Source: DASVEE01 sp036399695 (lineage in GTDB: Bacteria > Acidobacteriota > Thermoanaerobaculia > Gp7-AA8). Taken from it: 22,350 bases of DNA. Below, piece after piece: positions 7,901-14,525 of this stretch (its first letter is position 1; each line of letters opens with the position of its first letter). A program made the position numbers and the translations under genes. Location of the stretch: NCBI GenBank assembly GCA_036399695.1, contig DASWMP010000063.1, forward strand, positions 1 to 22,350, in the 5' to 3' direction. Below the pieces are notes generated by a model. It saw only the letters and a program-made list of their open reading frames with translations. It was not told where the DNA came from and ran no database searches.

Positions 7901-8327
7901 CAGCGCGGGGGTGAAGCTCCCCCGCGGCGGCACGGCGTTCATCTCGGTGAACGACAACGATAAACGCCCCCTGGTCGCGCAACTGGCGAAGGAGCTGGCC
8001 GGCTTCGGCTTCCACGTGATCGCCACGTCGGGCACGCAGGAGTTCCTGAAGCGCAACGGCGTCGCCGCGACGCTCGCGGAGAAGGTCCACGAAGGCCGGC
8101 CGAACGTGATCGACCGGATGATCAACGGCGAGGTGACGCTGGTGATCAACACGCCCCTGGGCAAGTCAGCCTTCTTCGACGACACGTACATCCGCCGCAC
8201 TGCCCTGCAGCTCAACATCCCCTGCATCACCACGCTCTCGGCCGCCAGCGCCTGCGTCGATGGCATCCGCGCCCTCCGCGACGGCGTCAGCACCTTCGCC
8301 GCCCTCCAGGAACAACACGGCCACTAG
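4968..8327 (+). CDS. carB: Carbamoyl-phosphate synthase large subunit with a repeat-derived insertion
   Basis: CarB makes carbamoyl phosphate from bicarbonate, ammonia supplied by the CarA glutaminase, and two ATP, for pyrimidine and arginine synthesis. The start is a GTG and the protein opens with [20 protein letters not shown], as in other CarB proteins. The first ATP-grasp half shows [11 protein letters not shown] and [20 protein letters not shown]. The second half shows [13 protein letters not shown] and [20 protein letters not shown]. The C-terminal MGS-like allosteric domain follows ([27 protein letters not shown]). At 1119 residues it is about 46 longer than E. coli CarB. The excess is residues 474-527 in the oligomerisation domain, encoded by repeats at 6391-6546. 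All core motifs are intact, so the enzyme is probably active. carA is not in the window. Confidence 0.97.
   Translation: [1119 protein letters not shown]
6391..6546. repeat. Palindromic repeat inserted in frame within carB
   Basis: The left unit at 6393-6420 equals the 29-base intergenic unit near 413-441 (GGACAGACAGGAGTGTCTGT, then CCCACATT). The inverted right unit lies at 6513-6540. Between them are two or three diverged direct copies (GGAGTGCCGGTCCCGCA, GGAGTGCCGGTCCCACA). The right unit has paired changes that keep its inner hairpin: CCAGACA faces TGTCTGG, where other copies have GACAGACA and TGTCTGTC. The reading frame stays open and encodes [10 protein letters not shown]-like peptides and NVGQTLLSG. 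Confidence 0.9.
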
Positions 8328-8356
8328 CCTTTCCGGGTTCGCCGGGAGGGCTAGTG
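8322..8356. terminator. Bidirectional hairpin shared by two convergent genes
   Basis: A 15-bp stem (two G-T pairs) with a GTTCG loop has outer ends CACTAG and CTAGTG. Both stop codons lie in the arms: the carB TAG at 8325-8327 and the TAG of the minus gene at 8351-8353. There is no T-run, so it may act as a transcript-end stabiliser or factor-dependent terminator. Confidence 0.6.
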
Positions 8357-9580
8357 GACTGTGATGGCCAGTTTGGCGGTGGCTAGTTCGGTGCGGTAGA
8401 GAGAGATCGCTCGGATGATGTAGGTCGCGCGTTTGCCGACTGCTGAAGGCTCGGCGGGGCCGGACATCTGGCGATGCGGTCGGGCTGTGCCGGGCTTGCG
8501 GGTGCGGAACGTCGACTGCGTGAAGGGGCTGATGCCGTTCTCGAACTCGATCACCACCTCGTCGACGGTCACGTCCGTACCGCCGAAATAGCGGAAATCC
8601 CATTCGATGCCTTCACCGACGCGGAGGGAGACCTCCTGCGGTTGGGCGATGACGTCCGTGCGTCCGCCGCTCTGTTCCAGGTCCACACGGACCGGAACCG
8701 TGCGGGTCGTGGCGAAGGGGGCGACGTCGTCGGCGCGGATGAGGCGATCCGACGAGGCCGGCGGAGCGGCGACGGCGGAGGGGGCTTCGGCGCGCGGGGG
8801 CGCTGGGATGAACGAGGCGGCGCGGGGCTTCTCGGAGGTCAGCCAGGAAGCAGCCGGGGCGCCGCTCGAGGTGACCTTCGGGCGGGGGCGGCGGCTGCGT
8901 TTCTTGTCGTCGACGACAGGGGCCGCGGGGACCTTCGGCGCGACGGGAGCAGACGGGAGTGTCGTCGGGGGGACGGCAGCCGGCTTGAGGGCCGGTTTCG
9001 GAGGTGCGGCCGGAGCTTTGGCCGTCGCCGCAGCGGCTTTGGGGGCTACCGCGGACTTGGCCGCCGGTGCGGCTTTAGGGGCGGCTTTAGGAGCGGCCGT
9101 GGGCTTGCCGGGCGTCGAAGGCTTTACAGCCACCGGTTTTACGGCAGGCGACGTCTTCGCGGCGGCGGCCGGTTTGGCGGCGGTTTTCGGCGATGCGGCC
9201 GGCTTCTTTCCGACGATGGCTTTGGCCTTGGCGGTGACGGCTTTGGCTGCTTCTTTGACCTTCTTGACCGCGGCTTTCGCAGCTTTGGCAGGCTTGGAAG
9301 CGGCCTTCTTCAAGGCCGGTGCGGCTTTCGGCGCGGCTTTTTTGGCCGGCACCGGTTTGGCTTTCGAGGACACCTTCGCCGCGGCTTTGGGCGCCGCTTT
9401 GGGCGCCGGCTTGACGGGTTTGGACGGTTTGGCGGGTTTGGCTGCTCGGGTCGCGGGGGCGGCGGGCTTTGGGGCCCCCGCTTTCTTCGTCGCATTGGCG
9501 ACCGCGCTCTTCACACGGGCCACGACTTTGGCCGCACCTTTCCTGCCGGCGGCCTGCTTTTTCACCTGAGCCTTTGCCAT
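8351..9580 (-). CDS. Histone H1-like Ala/Lys/Pro-rich protein with a C-terminal beta domain
   Basis: The first 225 or so of 409 residues are low-complexity Ala, Lys and Pro (AAPKAAPKAAAKVSSKAKP and similar), like the DNA-binding tails of eukaryotic H1 and bacterial H1-like proteins. A short basic patch, KKRSRRPRPK, follows. After a Pro/Ala linker, about residues 295-409 look like a folded beta domain: RTVPVRVDLEQSGGRTD, VSLRVGEGIEWDFRYFGGTD, ENGISPFTQSTF, and the end ISLYRTELATAKLAITVH. There is no signal peptide. The ATG at 9580 is preceded by GGGAGAAG at good spacing. A nucleoid-binding role is inferred from composition alone, and the C-terminal domain is unrecognised. The repetitive part is prone to length change. 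Confidence 0.8.
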   Translation of the reverse strand: MAKAQVKKQAAGRKGAAKVVARVKSAVANATKKAGAPKPAAPATRAAKPAKPSKPVKPAPKAAPKAAAKVSSKAKPVPAKKAAPKAAPALKKAASKPAKAAKAAVKKVKEAAKAVTAKAKAIVGKKPAASPKTAAKPAAAAKTSPAVKPVAVKPSTPGKPTAAPKAAPKAAPAAKSAVAPKAAAATAKAPAAPPKPALKPAAVPPTTLPSAPVAPKVPAAPVVDDKKRSRRPRPKVTSSGAPAASWLTSEKPRAASFIPAPPRAEAPSAVAAPPASSDRLIRADDVAPFATTRTVPVRVDLEQSGGRTDVIAQPQEVSLRVGEGIEWDFRYFGGTDVTVDEVVIEFENGISPFTQSTFRTRKPGTARPHRQMSGPAEPSAVGKRATYIIRAISLYRTELATAKLAITVH

Positions 9581-9622
9581 TCAGCGCTTCTCCCGGGTCC
9601 TCAGCCTAAAAATGGATGGCGC

Positions 9623-9628
9623 AATATA
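9623..9628 (-). promoter_or_regulatory. Possible -10 element of the H1-like gene
   Basis: TATATT on the minus strand lies about 43 bases before the ATG at 9580, in a locally AT-richer patch. No clear -35 box is seen. Confidence 0.3.
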
Positions 9629-9675
9629 GCAGCCGACCCCCAGTTCCGCCAGAGGACGGTTGTTATTCTGCCCAC

Positions 9676-9845
9676 AGGGAGACGACCGGAGGCCTCCGGC
9701 GGGCGGCCACGGGCCGCAGCGCTTGTTGCCATAGGCTGCGCGACGGTTCTCGCGGTCAACTCGTTAGTAAGCAGGGTCAACTGCGGCTTGGCCAACAAGC
9801 GCTGCGGCCCGTGGCCGCCCGCCGGAGGCCCTTGGTCGTCACCCT
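9676..9845. repeat. Palindromic repeat with GCCGGAGG arms, intact copy
   Basis: Arms of 53 bp (9676-9728 and 9793-9845) are inverted copies with about four mismatches and a 64-bp spacer. Each arm contains GGCCTCCGGCGGGCGG or its complement and ends at GCTTGTTG. A second copy at 18293-20005 is interrupted by the IS110 element. The right arm ends 4 bp before the SDR stop codon, so it may act as a transcript-end hairpin. Confidence 0.88.
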
Positions 9846-9849
9846 GTAG

Positions 9850-10560
9850 CTAGAAAACAGGCGTCACGGCGAAGCCGCCGTCTACGGCGATGCATTGGCC
9901 GGTGATGTAGGAGGCGGCGGGCATGCAGAGGAAGGCGGCGAGGGCGGCGACTTCCTCGGGCTCGCCGATGCGGCCCATGGGCGTGGCGGCGAGGATCTTC
10001 GCGAGGCGTTCCGGGTCTTTGAGGACTGGCTCGGCCAGGGGGGTGCGGATGTACCAGGGGGCGATGGCGTTGACGCGGATGCCGTCTTTGGCCCACTCAC
10101 CGGCCAACACGTTCGTCAGGTGGGCCACCGCCGCTTTCGTCATCGCGTACGGGAGGCCAGTGCCGAGGTGGCGGAAAGCGGCGACCGAGATGATGTTGAT
10201 CACGCTCGCGTTGCCGGAGGCCTGCAGGAGCGGATGGGCGAGGCGGCAGAGCTCGAACACCGAGTCCATGTTCGTCTCGCGGACGCGCTCGTACTCTTCG
10301 TAGCTGTAGTCGACGGACCGCTTGCGGTTGTTCGTGCCGGCGTTGTTGACCAGGATGTCGAGGCGGTCGAGGCCGTCGAAGATGCGGCGGCGGTCATCGG
10401 CGTTCGTGACGTCGGCGGAGATCCCGTCCGGATTGTCGCGCGCCACACTGATGACGTTCGCCCCGAAGGCACGCAGTTCCTCGGCGATGGCCAGGCCGAT
10501 GCCTTTCGTCGCGCCGGTGACGAGGGCGGTTTTGTTGGTGAGGGACCAGCGGGGGTTCAT
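9850..10560 (-). CDS. SDR-family oxidoreductase, tropinone-reductase-like
   Basis: The protein has 236 residues and a classical short-chain dehydrogenase layout. The cofactor-binding TGATKGIG is at 15-22, NNAG at 72-75, and the catalytic Ser125, Tyr138 and Lys142 lie in IISVAAF and PYAMTK. The C-terminal ITGQCIAVDGGFAV is also typical. The opening WSLTNKTALVTGATKGIG and NNAGTNNRKRSVDYSYEEY resemble the tropinone-reductase-like group. Arg41 after the second strand suggests NADP(H) preference by family rule. The substrate cannot be predicted. The gene stands alone between two inverted-repeat elements, and no Shine-Dalgarno sequence is visible before the ATG at 10560. Confidence 0.9.
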   Translation of the reverse strand: MNPRWSLTNKTALVTGATKGIGLAIAEELRAFGANVISVARDNPDGISADVTNADDRRRIFDGLDRLDILVNNAGTNNRKRSVDYSYEEYERVRETNMDSVFELCRLAHPLLQASGNASVINIISVAAFRHLGTGLPYAMTKAAVAHLTNVLAGEWAKDGIRVNAIAPWYIRTPLAEPVLKDPERLAKILAATPMGRIGEPEEVAALAAFLCMPAASYITGQCIAVDGGFAVTPVF

Positions 10561-10564
10561 GCGG

Positions 10565-10728
10565 AGTGGTCGGTGGTCAGTGGTCGGTGGTCAGTTGGTT
10601 GTTGGTTGTTGGTTGTTGGTTGAGGGAGTGGCAAGTGTAAGAGAGGAGTCAGCAGGAGCGGAGCACCAAAAACCAAAAAACCAAAAACCGAGCCCAGAAT
10701 CAACCGACCACTGACCACTGACCACCAC
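10565..10728. repeat. Doubly nested heptamer palindrome C
   Basis: Outer units GGTCAGT/GGTCGGT (10567-10596) face CCGACCACTGACCACTGACC (10703-10722). Inner units GGTTGTT (10597-10621) face CCAAAAA units (10666-10690). The inner border reads GGAGCGGAGCACC, the complement of GGTGCTCCGCTCC, matching the border found in arrays B, D, E and F. The element separates the SDR gene from the glmM operon. Confidence 0.85.
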
Positions 10729-10730
10729 CC

Positions 10731-12065
10731 CTACCCAATCTCCCCCTTCAACACATCCCGCAGCTCCTCGGCGACGCGTTGGATCTGGGTGGCGTCTTCG
10801 CCTTCGACCATGACGCGGACCTTGTTTTCCGTGCCGGAGTAGCGGACGAGGATGCGGCCGCGGCCGGCGAGGTCCTGTTGGGCTCGGGCGTAGGCGGCCT
10901 GGTAGCGCGGGAGGGTTTCGAGCGGGGGCTTGGAGGCGACCTTCTCATTGAGGAGGAGCTGGGGCATGGGGGCGAAGGTGCGGAGCTGGGAGAAGGGCTC
11001 GCGGGATTCGGCCAGGATGTAGGCGAAGACGAGCGCGGTGTGGATGCCGTCGCCCGTGGTGTGGACCGTGAGGTCGATGATGTGGCCGGACTGCTCGCCG
11101 CCGAGGGTAGCGCCGCGGTCGAGCATCATCTCGAGGACGTACTTGTCGCCGACGTTGGCGCGACAGAGCTCGATGCCTTCGGACTGCAACTGGCGCTCGA
11201 AACCGAGGTTCGACATCACGGTCGTGACGATGCAGCCGGCGTTCAGCTTGTTCTCCCGCTTCAGGTGCTGGGCCCAGAGATAGATGATCTCGTCGCCGTC
11301 GCGGATCTTGCCCGCATCGTCGGCGAAGATGGCGCGGTCCGCATCGCCGTCGAAAGCGACGCCGAAGTCGGCGTGCTGGTCGACGACGACCTGGGCGAGG
11401 CGCTCGGGGTGGAGCGCGCCCGACTGCTCGTTGATGTTGCGGCCGTTCGGAGCGTCGTTGATGACGACCACTTCCGCACCGGCGCGGCGGAAGACTTCCG
11501 GGCCGATGCGATAGGCGGCGCCATGTCCGGCGTCGATGACGATCCTGCGGCCGTTCAGCGCGGCCGGGGGGATGCCTGAGATGAGGAAGCGTTCGTAGGA
11601 CTCGATGAGCTGTGTGTTCTCGGTGAGCTCGCGGCCTTGGACCGTCGTTTCGTCGCGGCGGATGGCGCGCAGCTCGTCCTCGATCTCTTCTTCGATCGCG
11701 TCGGCCAGCTTCATCCCGTCGTGGCCGAAGATCTTGACGCCGTTGTCCTCGAACGGATTGTGGGACGCGGAGATGGAGAGTCCGGCGACAGCCTCGGTGG
11801 TGCGGCAGAGATAGGCCACGCCGGGCGTGGGGATGACGCCGATGAAGAGCGGCTCGCCGCCGCCGGCTTCGATGCCGCTGGAGAGAGCGCCGGCGATCTC
11901 GGTACCGGATTCGCGGGTGTCCATGCCCATCAGGATCCGTGGGTTGGGCGCTACTTTCTTGAGGCGGTGCGCGAGCGCTTCGCCGAGGGCGTACATCGTC
12001 GGCGGGTCGAGCGGGTACTGCCGCGCTTTACCGCGAATGCCATCCGTACCGAACAGGACTCTCAT
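10731..12065 (-). CDS. glmM: Phosphoglucosamine mutase
   Basis: GlmM converts glucosamine-6-phosphate to glucosamine-1-phosphate, feeding UDP-GlcNAc for peptidoglycan and lipopolysaccharide. The 444 residues match the family length. Visible motifs are FGTDGIRG at the N-terminus, the phospho-serine loop SISASHNPFEDNG with Ser101, the metal loop DGDADR at 240-245, the sugar loop GEQSGH at 324-329, and the phosphate-binding RYSGTE at 409-414. The ATG at 12065 overlaps the cdaR stop as ATGA, indicating translational coupling. In Firmicutes CdaR and GlmM both modulate CdaA; the same order here suggests a similar link. Confidence 0.97.
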   Translation of the reverse strand: MRVLFGTDGIRGKARQYPLDPPTMYALGEALAHRLKKVAPNPRILMGMDTRESGTEIAGALSSGIEAGGGEPLFIGVIPTPGVAYLCRTTEAVAGLSISASHNPFEDNGVKIFGHDGMKLADAIEEEIEDELRAIRRDETTVQGRELTENTQLIESYERFLISGIPPAALNGRRIVIDAGHGAAYRIGPEVFRRAGAEVVVINDAPNGRNINEQSGALHPERLAQVVVDQHADFGVAFDGDADRAIFADDAGKIRDGDEIIYLWAQHLKRENKLNAGCIVTTVMSNLGFERQLQSEGIELCRANVGDKYVLEMMLDRGATLGGEQSGHIIDLTVHTTGDGIHTALVFAYILAESREPFSQLRTFAPMPQLLLNEKVASKPPLETLPRYQAAYARAQQDLAGRGRILVRYSGTENKVRVMVEGEDATQIQRVAEELRDVLKGEIG

Positions 12066-12808
12066 TGATCTTTCCGTTCTTGCTCACTGGTTGTCGTCGT
12101 GGTGGTGCTGGTGCCGGTGGTCGCACTGCTGTCGGTGGTGTCGGTGGCAGCCGGCGGATTGGGGCCGAACTCGGCGAGCACCGGAACCGTGACCTGCGCC
12201 TGGATCGGTGAGATCACACGCACCAGCGGCGAGTCCGACACGACGGCGACGCTCGTGGTGAACGTCTCCGTGCGGCCGGTCATGATAATGCGTTCAGTGG
12301 CCACTTCGCTCAGTTTCAGGATCTGCGAAGCCGGGCCGCTGACGAGCGCCCGATCGGGCTGAACCGTGGGATCGCCGGTGTTGTAGCCGATCGGCGCCGC
12401 GCCGACGAGGAAGGGGCGGATCGGCACGGCACGCTGGCGCAGCTCCTCGACGCGGAAGCGGAACTTGTTGGGCTCGATGGAGAAGACCTCCACGTCCGGC
12501 GGGACGTTGATGGCCTGCGGTCGCAGCGTGATCGTGACCTCGCCCGGCTGCGCGACCCAACTGAGGTCGATCGGCACCTCGAGGTTCTGCGAGGAGACGG
12601 CGCGGAGGTCGGAGATGCGTCCGCGGAGACGGACGTCGACGGTCTCGGGGACGGGCGTGGTGATGACGTAGTCGCGAGGGACGCCGACGAGCGAGACCGG
12701 CGCCCGGAAGGTGCGCTCGCGAACGGGCTCGCGGCGGGGCGCGGAGACGACGAACCAGAGAATGAGGGCGAGGAAGAGCGCGACGATACGCAGGCCGAGG
12801 TTCTTCAT
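12062..12808 (-). CDS. cdaR: YbbR-domain protein, regulator of the diadenylate cyclase
   Basis: I choose the ATG at 12808, which overlaps the cdaA stop as ATGA, over the GTG at 12817; it gives 248 residues. A membrane anchor spans about 5-22 (GLRIVALFLALILWFVVSA). Two to three YbbR-like beta repeats follow (RTFRAPVSLVGVPRDYVITT, VDVRLRGRISDLRAVSSQNL, and EVPIDLS with EVTITLRPQAINVP). The position next to cdaA identifies it as CdaR, whose extracytoplasmic YbbR domains modulate CdaA. The C-terminal tail is unusual: a Thr/Ser run (ATDTTDSSATTGTSTTTTTT) before SEQERKDQ, probably flexible. Confidence 0.9.
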   Translation of the reverse strand: MKNLGLRIVALFLALILWFVVSAPRREPVRERTFRAPVSLVGVPRDYVITTPVPETVDVRLRGRISDLRAVSSQNLEVPIDLSWVAQPGEVTITLRPQAINVPPDVEVFSIEPNKFRFRVEELRQRAVPIRPFLVGAAPIGYNTGDPTVQPDRALVSGPASQILKLSEVATERIIMTGRTETFTTSVAVVSDSPLVRVISPIQAQVTVPVLAEFGPNPPAATDTTDSSATTGTSTTTTTTSEQERKDQ

Positions 12809-13566
12809 CGTCCCCACTCCCGCAACTGCTGGTCGAGCGTGGCGCGGTCGAGGTTCTCCCGCAGGTCTCCATCCGACGCCGACGCAATGGACCCGTTCTC
12901 CTCGGAGATGACGATGACGAAGGCGTCGCTCTCTTCGCTGAGACCGAGGGCCGCGCGATGGCGCGTGCCGTGAGCGAGCTTCGGATCGGCGGTGGCGGTG
13001 AGCGGGAGGAAGGCGTTGGCGGCGACGACACGGCCGTCGCGGATGATCACGGCGCCGTCGTGCAGCGGGCCGCCGGGGGTGAAGATGGCCACGAGGAGCT
13101 CGGTCGTGACGAGGGCGTCGAGCGGCTTGGCGGCGTCGGCCCAGACGCGCAGGGATTGCTTGCCTTCGATGGCGATGAGCGCGCCGATGTGCTTGGAGGC
13201 GAGGATGTCGCAGGCATCGAGGATGAGGGGGAACGGGATGGGTGTTCCGCGCCGGCGGAAGAGGGCCACCAGGGGGTTGGTGCCCATGCGGGCGAGGGCG
13301 CGGCGGATCTCCTGCTGGAAGAGGATGATCACGGCGAACGGCAGGTAGAAGAGGATCTGCCGGGAGATGGATTCGAGGGCCGGGAGATCGAAGGCGCGGG
13401 CGATGAAGAAGCTCGACCCGAGGAGCATCAGGCCGATCGAGATCTGCATGGCCCGCGTGCCGCGGATCAGCGCGAGGATGTTGTAGATGATGATCGCGAC
13501 GATGAGGACGTCGACGAGGTCGCGCCAGCCGAACTGGAGGGAGAGGAGGCGGTCGATCCAGTTCAT
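12805..13566 (-). CDS. cdaA: Membrane diadenylate cyclase
   Basis: CdaA makes c-di-AMP from two ATP. Its 253 residues begin with three transmembrane helices (about 17-36, 40-58 and 71-88: VDVLIVAIIIYNILALI, ISIGLMLLGSSFFIA, ILFYLPFAVIILF). The DAC domain carries both catalytic signatures: DGA at 170-172 in GGPLHDGAVII and RHR at 202-204 in GTRHRAALG. The ATG overlaps the folP stop as ATGA. c-di-AMP typically controls potassium and osmolyte transport and wall homeostasis, in line with the glmM neighbour. Confidence 0.97.
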   Translation of the reverse strand: MNWIDRLLSLQFGWRDLVDVLIVAIIIYNILALIRGTRAMQISIGLMLLGSSFFIARAFDLPALESISRQILFYLPFAVIILFQQEIRRALARMGTNPLVALFRRRGTPIPFPLILDACDILASKHIGALIAIEGKQSLRVWADAAKPLDALVTTELLVAIFTPGGPLHDGAVIIRDGRVVAANAFLPLTATADPKLAHGTRHRAALGLSEESDAFVIVISEENGSIASASDGDLRENLDRATLDQQLREWGR

Positions 13567-14462
13567 GGGGCGCCTCCGTTGGAGGCGCGTAGCCGGTCGT
13601 CCGTTGTCGGTTGTCCGTCGTCGCTGCGCGGTTGTTGGTTGTTGGTTGTTGGTTGTTGGTGCTGCGCGATCGCGGTGAGGACTTTCAGGAAGTCGACCGT
13701 TTGGCGGACGTCGTGGACTCGGACGATGGCGGCGCCGCCGTGGAAGGCGGCGGCTGCTGCGGCGAGCGACCCGGCGGCTCGGGCGGGCCCGTTGGGCTGG
13801 CCCGTGAGATGGCCGATGAAGGCTTTACGGGAGGCGCCGATGACGGTCGGGGCGACGCAGGTGTATTCGGCGCAGCGGGCCAGGATCTGCAGGTTGTGAT
13901 CGAAGGTCTTGCCGAAGCCGATGCCTGGATCGATGAGGATGTGGTCCGGGCCGATGCCGGCGGCGATGGCTTCGTCGCGCCAGGTGGTCAGCTCGCGGAT
14001 GGTGTCGACGACGACGTCGTCGTAGACGGGGTTCTGCTGCATGGTCCGGGGCTCGCCGCGCATGTGCATGAGGATGACGTGCACGCCCCGCTTCGCCGCG
14101 AGCGGCCGCATGGCGGGATCGCGGGTCAGGGCGCCGACGTCGTTGATGATGTTCGCGCCGGCGTCGAGGGCCGCCGCGGCGACGGCGGCTTTCATCGTGT
14201 CGATGGAGATGGTGACGGCGGTGCGGCGCCGCAGCTCCTCGATGACGGGGATGACCCGCTCCATCTCCACGTCCGCGCTGATGCCCGCGGAGCCGGGACG
14301 GGTGGATTCCCCCCCGATGTCGATGATGGACGCGCCATCGGCTTCCATCTGCAGGGCGGCCTCGAGGGCTTTGGCGCGATCGAAGTGAACACCGCCGTCG
14401 GAGAACGAGTCCGGGGTCACGTTGAGGATGCCCATCACGAGCGGCGCTGACACGCGGTGCAC
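13563..14462 (-). CDS. folP: Dihydropteroate synthase with a repeat-encoded C-terminal tail
   Basis: FolP condenses p-aminobenzoate with dihydropterin pyrophosphate and is the sulfonamide target. Motifs include GILNVTPDSFSDGG (11-24), IDIGGESTRPG (47-57), SIDTMK (86-91), INDVGA (106-111), IDPGIGFGK (177-185), GASRKAFIG (209-217) and RVHDV (248-252). The usual protein ends near residue 266. Residues 267-299 (QHQQPTTNNQQP and on) are encoded by heptamer array D and are not part of the fold. The start is a GTG at 14462 without a Shine-Dalgarno sequence; a second GTG at 14453 is possible. It is the first gene of the four-gene operon. Confidence 0.95.
   Translation of the reverse strand: MHRVSAPLVMGILNVTPDSFSDGGVHFDRAKALEAALQMEADGASIIDIGGESTRPGSAGISADVEMERVIPVIEELRRRTAVTISIDTMKAAVAAAALDAGANIINDVGALTRDPAMRPLAAKRGVHVILMHMRGEPRTMQQNPVYDDVVVDTIRELTTWRDEAIAAGIGPDHILIDPGIGFGKTFDHNLQILARCAEYTCVAPTVIGASRKAFIGHLTGQPNGPARAAGSLAAAAAAFHGGAAIVRVHDVRQTVDFLKVLTAIAQHQQPTTNNQQPRSDDGQPTTDDRLRASNGGAP
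13595..13668. repeat. Heptamer array D inside the 3' end of folP
   Basis: Units of GGTTGTT (13630-13658) and CGTTGTC/GGTTGTC types (13597-13618) are joined by GCTGCGC, and GTGCTGCGC borders the downstream side. The array is read as codons on the minus strand (Gln, Pro, Thr, Asn, Asp) without a stop and ends about 30 bp before the cdaA start. Confidence 0.9.
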
Positions 14463-14525
14463 TTTAGCGCAGAGTGCGGATCGCAGGCAGAGAGCTATGG
14501 GAGAACCGGCCTGACTGCCCCGTAG

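Noticed and set aside
9676..9845. The GC-rich palindrome as a tRNA or other structured RNA gene
   Set aside because: The near-perfect 53-bp inverted arms and the second copy at 18293-20005 indicate a DNA repeat; no tRNA arms or anticodon loop are seen.
8474..9853. Gly/Arg/Phe-rich plus-strand frames opposite the H1-like gene
   Set aside because: They are the complement of Ala/Lys/Pro-rich codons; the minus strand has a proper start with a Shine-Dalgarno sequence and a folded C-terminal domain.
13595..13668. Heptamer arrays as a CRISPR array
   Set aside because: The units are 7 bases without spacers and no cas genes are near.
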